A stretch of 64,000 bases of DNA from Bacteroidota bacterium (GTDB lineage: Bacteria; Bacteroidota; Ignavibacteria; Ignavibacteriales; Ignavibacteriaceae). Position 1 is the first letter of the stretch; each line of letters starts with the position of its first letter. The notes under the pieces were generated by a model that was not told the origin of the DNA, did not search any database, and was given only the letters and a program-made list of their open reading frames with translations. Both the position numbers and the translations under genes were made by a program. Location: NCBI GenBank assembly GCA_021777835.1, contig JAJYDC010000010.1, positions 36,641 through 100,640 on the forward strand, in the 5' to 3' direction. Positions 52,822 to 59,410 of the stretch are shown here, in pieces.

Positions 52822-52960
52822 TTAGTATAGAGTAATCCTTGAAGATTTTATTTATTCGTCATTTTATAATTTAATTAAATTAACTCCAATAAAAATAGGA
52901 TGAATAAAAAAACTCCGCATAACATTCTGTATCATCATTAATATTGAAATATTTTTCTGC
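52822..52960 (+). repeat. Left copy of a diverged direct repeat of about 140 bases
   Basis: From TATAGAGTAATCCTTGAAG (52826) to about ATATTTTTCTG (52959), this matches 62074-62210 in the same orientation and nearly without gaps. The first 31 bases (52826-52856) are identical; I estimate about three-quarters identity by eye over the rest. The two copies bracket the phosphate cassette. The origin is not recognised; the right end of this copy joins a GH92 fragment. Confidence 0.75.
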
Positions 52961-53033
52961 AAAATATTTCTTGCTAACGATTAGATTTATTAGTCCCTGT
53001 ACATCAAGCAAGGTACATCGCATATATTGCCGG
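52951..53033 (-). pseudogene. GH92 gene fragment (decayed)
   Basis: The minus-strand frame reads DVQGLINLIVSKKYFAEK, against DVQGLINLMGSKKYFAEK in the intact GH92 gene. At base level 52951-53005 matches 13192-13246 at about 50 of 55 positions, then decays to the right. Beyond the Lys the frame goes on (YFNINDDTECYAEFF...), possibly a shrunken version of GH92's GNDDIAGRIGEYW. No other part of GH92 remains, so this is a relic of a duplicated or deleted mannosidase gene. Confidence 0.8.
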
Positions 53034-53178
53034 TAATAATCAGCACATGAATAATACTGAATTTGATTGTCAGGAGTCAAGAACTTTTATTTAATATATT
53101 CTTCTTCCAGCTCTATTCTATCCCCCTTGCAATTCAAGGAACTTTCAAATTGAACCCAGCTTTAATGCAAAGGTTTAA
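53034..53178. other. Remnant-flanking spacer before the 5'-nucleotidase 3' end
   Basis: AT-rich non-coding sequence after the GH92 relic. Together with 52818-53033 it makes a gene-free stretch of 361 bases; no clear terminator for either converging gene was found. Confidence 0.4.
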
Positions 53179-55062
53179 CTACTTCAAAAGAATTAATTTC
53201 TTAGTAGTAATAAAATCACCCGCATGTAACCTGTAAAAATATACTCCGCTTGCAAAACGGATTGCGTTCCATTGATATTTATAATTGCCTGCGGGAAGAT
53301 TTGCATCTACAATTGTTGCGACTTCATTACCAAGTACATCGTAAATCTTCAATGTTATAAATCCCGGATTAACAATTCGAAATTCAAAATTGGTTATAGG
53401 ATTAAACGGATTTGGAAAATTTTGCTCCAAAAAATAATCTAGAGGTCTAATATTTTTTATCTGTTTGATATCGGTAATATTTCCTTTATTAAAATCTTTT
53501 GGATCAATAGTTCCTTTTGAGGTTATGAATTCAGTAACAATTTGGAATTCTGTAGAATCGTTGTATGTATAAACCTCGCTTACCGGAATGCTGAAAGGCG
53601 GATTCGTAATTGCTAAAACAAAAAATTCATTAGCGGTTACACTGTAAGTTTTATTAGGATCCAATGAACTGTTGTTGATATTTATTGCTGTAACTTTTTG
53701 TCCGGTCGGTTTAGTCAAATCTAATGAGTAGCTCATTCCCGAGACTTGAGGCATCAATTCGTCATTACTTAAAACTTGAGAAAGAGCAGATTCCAGCCCA
53801 GTCCATAAATCAGCTCCTGTTATTTTGAATTTTACTAGTCTATAACCAAGCCCATTTACTTCATTAAATCCATAACCCAGCATGCGGAAAACATCAATTG
53901 CAACAATTGGACCTTTGAAAATTTTTTGAGCAGTTGATCCACCGACTTCAATGGCTATATCAGTATTTGTTTTCCACCGGAAAGCATCGGTCACCAAATT
54001 CCCAATTGGAGTATCATAAGATGCAGAGCTTTGAATATTTGCAACTTCTTCAAAATCATTTGTTGCATATCCTATTTGTTTGGTATAGACTTGACCATAA
54101 ATAGATTCTATTTCTGATATGAGTGAATTTACAGTCGCTTTTACTGAAGGTTCTTCAGGTATATTTGTATCCAAATTAATCAACGAATATTCAATTTTAG
54201 AAACAACTCCGTTGTTTACCAGTAATTTTAACTTTCCTATATTCGAATAAAAAGCACCAGCTTGAACAATAAAAGTAGTCTTTCCATCCGGATTAGTTAC
54301 CTCAATCGGTTGGCTAAAAGGATAATGATCATGCCCACCGACAATTACATTTATCCCCGGCACATAGCTTGCTAAAAGTTGATCCACAATAGAACCAAGA
54401 TGTGAAATACAAATTATCACACTGCAATTATTAGCTTTCAAACTATCAATTGCGTTCACGGCGCTTTGAATTAGTCCGCTCTGACTTGTATCAATAACAG
54501 CGGGAGAGGGTTGAGAAAAGAAATTTGTTTCCGGTGTTATCATTCCGAAAAGACCAACCTTAATATTCCCAATTTGCTTTACTATAAATGGTTTTATGAA
54601 ATTCTTAAGTGATTGCAGACTTGGATCATCAAGTATTAGATTAGCTGAAAGCAATGGAAACCCTCCGCTCGGGAATGCCAACTTCAAAGCAGTATCCAGC
54701 ACCACAGGTGTCAAATCAAACTCGTGATTACCTACAGCCATAGCGTCAATGCCTATTGAATTTAACAATTGAAACTCGGCTGCGCCATAATATTTATTGA
54801 AAAAGATATCACCGATAAAACTATCTCCGGCATGCAAGGCCAGAACATTTCGATCGGTCATTTTTGTCATACCAATTAATGTTGCTGCGCGAGCAGTTCC
54901 ACCACGTGTACCTTCCAAATTCCCTGTCCTTGGAGCTAACGGTGCTAAACAAGAATGAGTATCGTTTAAGTGAAGTATAGTCAAGGTATCAATCTGAGCG
55001 TAAATCACAAAGTAAAAGCCCAAAAGGATTACGATTGTTATTGTCATTAAAATATTTTTCAT
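53179..55062 (-). CDS. Secreted 5'-nucleotidase/UshA-like metallophosphatase with type IX sorting domain
   Basis: 627 residues from the ATG at 55062; AAGGTGG stands upstream, and an in-frame GTG three codons earlier is less likely. Signal peptide 1-23 (FVIYAQ). The metallophosphatase domain (about 28-310) has all metal-site motifs: LHLNDTHS, AGDSFIGD, GNHEFD, ISHLG and GGHDHYPF. The 5'-nucleotidase C-terminal domain (about 335-530) carries the substrate region YDTPIGNLVTDAFRW. The sorting domain is YFLEQNFPNPFNPITNFEFR ... KKLILLK. Role: surface release of phosphate and nucleosides from nucleotides. A triple direct repeat like a Pho box lies 60 bases upstream (55123-55150). No nucleoside transporter is nearby, so phosphate rather than nucleoside use is favoured. 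Confidence 0.92.
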   Translation of the reverse strand: MKNILMTITIVILLGFYFVIYAQIDTLTILHLNDTHSCLAPLAPRTGNLEGTRGGTARAATLIGMTKMTDRNVLALHAGDSFIGDIFFNKYYGAAEFQLLNSIGIDAMAVGNHEFDLTPVVLDTALKLAFPSGGFPLLSANLILDDPSLQSLKNFIKPFIVKQIGNIKVGLFGMITPETNFFSQPSPAVIDTSQSGLIQSAVNAIDSLKANNCSVIICISHLGSIVDQLLASYVPGINVIVGGHDHYPFSQPIEVTNPDGKTTFIVQAGAFYSNIGKLKLLVNNGVVSKIEYSLINLDTNIPEEPSVKATVNSLISEIESIYGQVYTKQIGYATNDFEEVANIQSSASYDTPIGNLVTDAFRWKTNTDIAIEVGGSTAQKIFKGPIVAIDVFRMLGYGFNEVNGLGYRLVKFKITGADLWTGLESALSQVLSNDELMPQVSGMSYSLDLTKPTGQKVTAININNSSLDPNKTYSVTANEFFVLAITNPPFSIPVSEVYTYNDSTEFQIVTEFITSKGTIDPKDFNKGNITDIKQIKNIRPLDYFLEQNFPNPFNPITNFEFRIVNPGFITLKIYDVLGNEVATIVDANLPAGNYKYQWNAIRFASGVYFYRLHAGDFITTKKLILLK

Positions 55063-55071
55063 TTTAGCCAC

Positions 55072-55453
55072 CTTTTTATTAAGTAATTACGCTGAAATAA
55101 TAAAATGTTCTAACATCCATTTTGTCAAAAAGTTGTAAAATAATTGTTAAAATTCTTCTATGAATAAAGGCTTGGTTCAACTGAGCGATAAAAATTAATC
55201 TATGGCTACATTACTTTTTATTCTGAATTAAAGACACTTCAGTGAGAATTTATGTGCAGTAAACTAATGAGATTTATCAAATGAATATTCGTGCAGGTTA
55301 TTTTAAAATCGTTTGACATTCTATTGGCAAATGAGAATTATTAATATCATAACATGGATTAAAATTTTCTTTTACATATCGTTTTAATATTTAATTATAG
55401 TTAGAAAATTATTCTCTTAAGATTCTATAAAATGATAAAAACTCTCTTTTTGA
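55072..55453. other. Gap with the 5'-nucleotidase promoter and the 3' end of the EEP-Omp85 gene
   Basis: 382 bases. The Pho-box-like repeat at 55123-55150 is the only clear signal. No terminator-type hairpin was seen after the EEP-Omp85 gene. Confidence 0.5.
55123..55150 (-). promoter_or_regulatory. Pho-box-like triple direct repeat upstream of the 5'-nucleotidase gene
   Basis: On the minus strand: TTAACA-N5-TTTACA-N5-TTGACA (plus-strand TGTCAA 55123-55128, TGTAAA 55134-55139, TGTTAA 55145-55150), an exact 11-base period. This is the architecture of PhoP/PhoB binding sites (B. subtilis: TT(A/T/C)ACA-type repeats with about 5-base spacers). The promoter-proximal TTGACA could overlap a -35 element. 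It lies 60 bases before the ATG. Confidence 0.7.
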
Positions 55454-57574
55454 TTAAAAAATTTGACCAAAGTTGAAATACACTCCTGTTGTTTCTTTTC
55501 CGAAACCAACATCAAGCCTGACAATAAAGGTATCCATATAAAAACGAAGACCGGCTATGGGGCTATATGCCCAATTATTCAAATTAATTTTTGATATTGA
55601 ATTCCATACTTTGCCTGCATCAATACCTAACGTCCCGCCGAATCTACCGTAGATAGGGTAACGAATTTCAGCATTAATTAGTGCAGCGGTGTAATCTAAA
55701 AATCTATCTTGAGGATATCCTCTAAGGGTATTATTTCCTCCGAGCGGCAGTAAAATTTGAATTGGTAAATTGTTACCGATTAAAGTTTGTAAACTTGTTC
55801 TCAATGCGAAAATTGTTTTAGGATAGAACAGCATATAATAATATTGAAACCACAATGCATATTTATTGAAAGAAATATTCGTGAAAGAATTATTAAAAGC
55901 CAGCTCTGATTCGCCTTGGAGCACAACCCCGTCGGACGGATTAATAAAACTGTTTCTGGTGTCATATCTCAAATTTATCAATGCCGAAGTGTAATTCACC
56001 TTTGATGAACTAAGCGGCGATCTTAGTTTTCTGATAACGCTAGTATCCGAAACGTTGAAGTTTCGAATGTATTTGAATTTCAATCCGATTTGTCCTACAA
56101 GATTATTCTTAAATCCCCGGCTTAAAATCATATTTACTTCAAACGGCTCTTTGGTATAATACTCAAGATTTGAATAGTTTGATTTGCTTCCGACTCCGTA
56201 AAAATTATTTCTAATGTATTTATCATAGTCAACAATTAAATCAAATGCCAAGGGATAAGTCTTTCCCTGACGGTATTCAAAATCAGGAATTGAAAAGACA
56301 AGCCGGTACCATCTCTCTCCTTTTGTGCTGTTGAAGGCAGTAAGGTCGAATGATTCGCTTAGATTTAATTGATTTAGGAAAAATGCTTTTGCGCCATAAC
56401 CGAAGCCTACATCTGTATCATAAGAAATAATGGGAAACGGCTCTATAGATTTATCTTTTAGAGAGGTAACTTCAGACAATTCTTTTGAAACGGAGTTAAG
56501 TGTTTCCTTAAAGTTAATTTCGCTGTATACTCCAAAATGATCGGACGGATACAAATTATTCTTTGTTGAGTCAAATATAATTTTGTACGCAAGTATATTA
56601 TCCTTCTTAAAATGGTGATCAAGAAAAATATAGTCAATTCTCCGCGGTTGTGAGTCATAAATCGTGCTCAATAAATTGTAACCGGATAATTTATTTCCTT
56701 TGGCATCAACTGTCTTTGTAGAATAACTGATGTTTTGATTTATGGACGGATCCCACGTATAATTTTGATTGAAAGTATTTTTCACGAAAGTATCGGTTAA
56801 ACCGCATGACGTTATCAGCTTTTTTAATTCTTTTCTTTCCGGGTTTATATTAAAATCACCGCCGATAATGAAAGAGAAATTATTAGGGATTTTCTTTAAA
56901 TGTTCATTTAGAATTTCTAATTCATCATTCTGCTTATTAAAATTGGTTGTCCACTTCCAATATGTATTTTGTATTTCTTCTTTTGAAATTGAATTATTCT
57001 TACAAAAGAATTCAAATTTTTTTGATAATATCGAATCAATTGGTACCGCTGCAGCTAAATGGGCATTCACTAAATACACTGGAGTATCATCTATCGAAAT
57101 TCTTCCGACTAATGCAAAATTAAATTCATCAAAATGAATAGACAGAGCATCACCCAAAACTCCAAAGGATCCTCCCAGCTTCCACACATCGAAATATTTC
57201 AAGTTCAATTTCTTGTCTGCAAGAATTGCTATCCCTTCATTTAGATTTGATGGAATGCCTACAGCACCTATTTTAATACCGGCATTACAAACCTGATGGA
57301 TTTCATAAAAGCCAAGGGAATCTGCTAATCGAGATGAATACTTTCCGGCTGGATTTGCCTCCTGCAAAAAAATTACATCAGGTTTAATAATTCTTAATTG
57401 ATGAAGTAATAAATTGAAGCGTTGTTCTTTTCTTTCGGAAGTTTCATATTCGCCCATTTTCATTTTGCCAATGTAATCAAGTCCAGCCCAGACATTAAAA
57501 GTAACTATTTTAAGTGAGGTATCCTGAGCTAAGGCGGAAATTGAAATAAATATGAGCAAGCAAATAATTTTCAT
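55454..57574 (-). CDS. EEP-superfamily phosphatase/nuclease fused to an Omp85-type outer-membrane barrel
   Basis: 706 residues from the ATG at 57574, which leads straight into a signal peptide (MKIICLLIFISISALAQ); an earlier ATG (57610) would overlap the preceding gene. Residues about 20-365 are a complete endonuclease/exonuclease/phosphatase domain: KIVTFNVWAG, DVIFLQEANP (metal Glu), LVNAHLAAA, IIGGDFNINP, QPRRIDYIFLD and YPSDHFGVY (catalytic His). Residues about 390-706 are an Omp85 barrel: ISYDTDVGFGYGAKAFFLNQ, many strands, LRGYPQDRFLDY (the conserved (V/L)RGY loop motif), AEIRYPIYGRFGGTLGID and a C-terminal aromatic VYFNFGQIF. No POTRA domain is evident between them. It resembles type Vd (PlpD) patatin-Omp85 proteins but with a phosphoesterase. 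It shares a transcript with the small gene upstream and a Pho-like box. Confidence 0.88.
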   Translation of the reverse strand: MKIICLLIFISISALAQDTSLKIVTFNVWAGLDYIGKMKMGEYETSERKEQRFNLLLHQLRIIKPDVIFLQEANPAGKYSSRLADSLGFYEIHQVCNAGIKIGAVGIPSNLNEGIAILADKKLNLKYFDVWKLGGSFGVLGDALSIHFDEFNFALVGRISIDDTPVYLVNAHLAAAVPIDSILSKKFEFFCKNNSISKEEIQNTYWKWTTNFNKQNDELEILNEHLKKIPNNFSFIIGGDFNINPERKELKKLITSCGLTDTFVKNTFNQNYTWDPSINQNISYSTKTVDAKGNKLSGYNLLSTIYDSQPRRIDYIFLDHHFKKDNILAYKIIFDSTKNNLYPSDHFGVYSEINFKETLNSVSKELSEVTSLKDKSIEPFPIISYDTDVGFGYGAKAFFLNQLNLSESFDLTAFNSTKGERWYRLVFSIPDFEYRQGKTYPLAFDLIVDYDKYIRNNFYGVGSKSNYSNLEYYTKEPFEVNMILSRGFKNNLVGQIGLKFKYIRNFNVSDTSVIRKLRSPLSSSKVNYTSALINLRYDTRNSFINPSDGVVLQGESELAFNNSFTNISFNKYALWFQYYYMLFYPKTIFALRTSLQTLIGNNLPIQILLPLGGNNTLRGYPQDRFLDYTAALINAEIRYPIYGRFGGTLGIDAGKVWNSISKINLNNWAYSPIAGLRFYMDTFIVRLDVGFGKETTGVYFNFGQIF

Positions 57575-57590
57575 TATTAAATCTTTCAAA

Positions 57591-57851
57591 TTATTGTTCG
57601 CGTAATTCATTGCTTACCGGTTCAATTGTGCTTTTATCCATAATCGGTATTTGATCTGTTTTCCGGAAGAATGTTGTAAAAAGAATTGAAGCCAAGTCCT
57701 TATCAATTATCTTATCAAACAATAAATCGCCGTTCGTAAGTCCTACTAGGTGAGGAGTATATTTTAATGAATCAGTTTGACGGATCGATTGTCTATAAAG
57801 GATAATAATTATTATTAAAACAAACATGAGAAATAGTTTATTATTTGACAT
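57591..57851 (-). CDS. Small membrane-anchored or secreted protein of unknown function
   Basis: 86 residues from the ATG at 57851 (GGTGGA about 8 bases upstream; an in-frame GTG at 57863 is the other option). An N-terminal hydrophobic helix (KLFLMFVLIIIIILY) acts as signal or anchor; the rest is a short domain LKYTPHLVGLTNGDLLFDKI ... TIEPVSNELREQ. The GDLLF motif recalls NlpC/P60-like permuted enzymes, but the length is too short for one. Its stop lies 16 bases before the start of the EEP-Omp85 gene, so the two are co-transcribed, and a Pho-like box stands 65 bases upstream. It may help fold or localise the fusion protein; no function can be named. Confidence 0.65.
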   Translation of the reverse strand: MSNNKLFLMFVLIIIIILYRQSIRQTDSLKYTPHLVGLTNGDLLFDKIIDKDLASILFTTFFRKTDQIPIMDKSTIEPVSNELREQ

Positions 57852-57916
57852 TTTATCATCCACCGATGAATTAAGCTTATTTCCAGGAGCAAATTACATT
57901 TAGGGATAAAAATAAA

Positions 57917-57944
57917 TGTCAAAGAATTGTAATAGAGAAGTAAA
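57917..57944 (-). promoter_or_regulatory. Pho-box-like triple direct repeat upstream of the small gene/EEP-Omp85 transcript
   Basis: On the minus strand: TTTACT-N5-ATTACA-N5-TTGACA (plus-strand TGTCAA 57917-57922, TGTAAT 57928-57933, AGTAAA 57939-57944), with an 11-base period. It belongs to a 37-base block (57917-57953) that matches 58691-58727 at 35 of 37 positions. Confidence 0.7.
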
Positions 57945-57956
57945 TCCTTTGTGAAT

Positions 57957-57992
57957 ATAAAGCGTATACAAATTTATTTGTATACGCTTTAT
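57957..57992 (-). terminator. Strong intrinsic terminator after the small barrel gene
   Basis: A 16-base perfect stem: ATAAAGCGTATACAAA (57957-57972) with TTTGTATACGCTTTAT (57977-57992), loop TTTA. Read leftward it is followed by TATTC after a T-rich arm. It separates the barrel gene from the Pho-like box of the next transcript. Confidence 0.8.
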
Positions 57993-58007
57993 TATAAATT
58001 TTCAGGT

Positions 58008-58616
58008 TTATATGAGAATTGAAAATCCAAATAGCAGACTTACGTTTGATATTTTATTATCAACCGTATAATTAGTATATCCCAGATATCCGTAATCGTT
58101 TGTCCACGAGTGGTTTCTGTAATTGACCTCCGTATGAAGAAGTACAGTCGACGAAATAAGATATTTTATTCCTGCCCCTAGGTTCAGCACCTTAACATCA
58201 AAATTGTCTGAGGCTAAACTAATCGCATTATTTAAGTATGAAATTGCAACAGAGTTAGATAAACCATAACCGGCGTGAGCGAATAATGCTGTTTTTGATT
58301 CCGGTAACAAATATGTATAAGATAAATTAACGAGGACATATTGAGAAGGCTGCACCTTTTGCACGGCAGATATGCCTATTTCGGCTTCGATAGAAAAATT
58401 ATCTATCAGATAATATCCCGGTGAGAAAGATATCCCTGCGGTAGTTCTTGTTTCTGAATTTGACTGCGTATTAAAAGAACCTGTAGAGCTGTTATTTATA
58501 GTCATTGAGCTGAAAGAACCAGTAAAAGAAAATTCAAAATCACCTTTCTTGAACTGAGCAAAACAGTTCGAAAATATGAAAAGTGAAATGACTATGGAGA
58601 ATAATATTTTTTTCAT
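58008..58616 (-). CDS. Small outer-membrane beta-barrel protein (OmpX/OmpW-like size class)
   Basis: 202 residues from the ATG at 58616, which follows AAAGGAA and opens a signal peptide (MKKILFSIVISLFIFSNCFAQ); a longer in-frame start at 58673 gives an improbable leader. The mature part is all amphipathic strands: FEFSFTGSFSSMTINN, TTAGISFSPGYYLIDNFSIE, LVNLSYTYLLPESKTALFAH, GAGIKYLISSTVLLHTEVNY and a C-terminal VSLLFGFSILI. It looks like an 8-10 stranded porin-family barrel. A Pho-like box 74 bases upstream suggests phosphate-controlled expression. The ligand is unknown; a phosphate or phosphoester channel is possible, and so is a structural role. Confidence 0.78.
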   Translation of the reverse strand: MKKILFSIVISLFIFSNCFAQFKKGDFEFSFTGSFSSMTINNSSTGSFNTQSNSETRTTAGISFSPGYYLIDNFSIEAEIGISAVQKVQPSQYVLVNLSYTYLLPESKTALFAHAGYGLSNSVAISYLNNAISLASDNFDVKVLNLGAGIKYLISSTVLLHTEVNYRNHSWTNDYGYLGYTNYTVDNKISNVSLLFGFSILI

Positions 58617-58690
58617 TATAAATTCCTTTCTGTTATTAAAAAAATTAAGTCTACTTGCAGCCTTAATCTTCAAAATAATCAGATTGTTCT

Positions 58691-58718
58691 TGTCAAAGAA
58701 TCGTAAAAGAGAAGTAAA
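58691..58718 (-). promoter_or_regulatory. Pho-box-like triple direct repeat upstream of the barrel gene
   Basis: On the minus strand: TTTACT-N5-TTTACG-N5-TTGACA (plus-strand TGTCAA 58691-58696, CGTAAA 58702-58707, AGTAAA 58713-58718), with an 11-base period. It sits 74 bases before the barrel ATG and immediately after the stop of the response-regulator gene whose product probably binds it. Confidence 0.7.
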
Positions 58719-58729
58719 TCCTTTGTGTG

Positions 58730-59410
58730 CTACTTAATGAATTTATATCCGCCCTTATACACCGTGATTAAATGTTTAGGCAGTGAAAAATCATCTTCTA
58801 TTTTCTTTCTAAGGGAAAGAATAAAATTATCTACCGTTCTGGTTGTCGGAAAGGAATTGTAACCCCAAACACTATCTAGGAATTGATCGCGCGAAATGAC
58901 ATTTCCTTCGTTCTGAATGAAAAATTTCAAAATCTTTAACTCCATTTCAGAAAGTTTAATCTGTGTGTCGTTTTTTTCAGCTTCATGCTTCTTAAAATCG
59001 ACGTGAATATTTCCGAATGAATATTCCATAATATCATTCTCCAAGTCACTCTTTCTCCGTAGTATGGCTTTAATCCTTGCTAGCAATTCGCGTATGCTGA
59101 AAGGTTTAGTAACGTAATCATCAGCGCCAATTTCAAATCCCACTATTTTGTCTATCTCTTCTTTTTTGCTAGTCAGCATAAGAATTGGTGTGTTGATACC
59201 ACCTTTTCTAAGATCGCGGCAAATATCTAATCCATTTTTCGAAGGCAGCATAATATCGAGAATAATCAAGTCAATATTCACAGTTTTAGCAAACTGATAT
59301 CCCTTCTCTCCATCCGACTGTGATTTAATTTTATAATTCTCAGCTTCCAAACTTGCCGTTAACCCTTTAAGAATAGCCGGGTCATCTTCAATTATCAAAA
59401 TTTGTTTCAT
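58730..59410 (-). CDS. OmpR/PhoB-family response regulator
   Basis: 226 residues: a receiver domain (1-118) with acidic pocket ILIIEDDPAI, acceptor Asp51 in LIILDIMLPSKNG, and Lys in DYVTKPFSI; and a winged-helix DNA-binding domain (about 130-226) with SEMELKILKFFIQNEGNVIS, RTVDNFILSLRKKIE and the C-terminal hairpin TVYKGGYKFIK. The start has a good GGAGG site and overlaps the kinase gene by 23 bases. Known of the family: it binds tandem direct repeats with a 10-11-base period. Three such repeats lie in the cassette, so I infer it is the cognate, PhoB/PhoP-like regulator. There are no pst or phoU genes in the window to prove phosphate as the signal. Confidence 0.92.
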   Translation of the reverse strand: MKQILIIEDDPAILKGLTASLEAENYKIKSQSDGEKGYQFAKTVNIDLIILDIMLPSKNGLDICRDLRKGGINTPILMLTSKKEEIDKIVGFEIGADDYVTKPFSIRELLARIKAILRRKSDLENDIMEYSFGNIHVDFKKHEAEKNDTQIKLSEMELKILKFFIQNEGNVISRDQFLDSVWGYNSFPTTRTVDNFILSLRKKIEDDFSLPKHLITVYKGGYKFIK

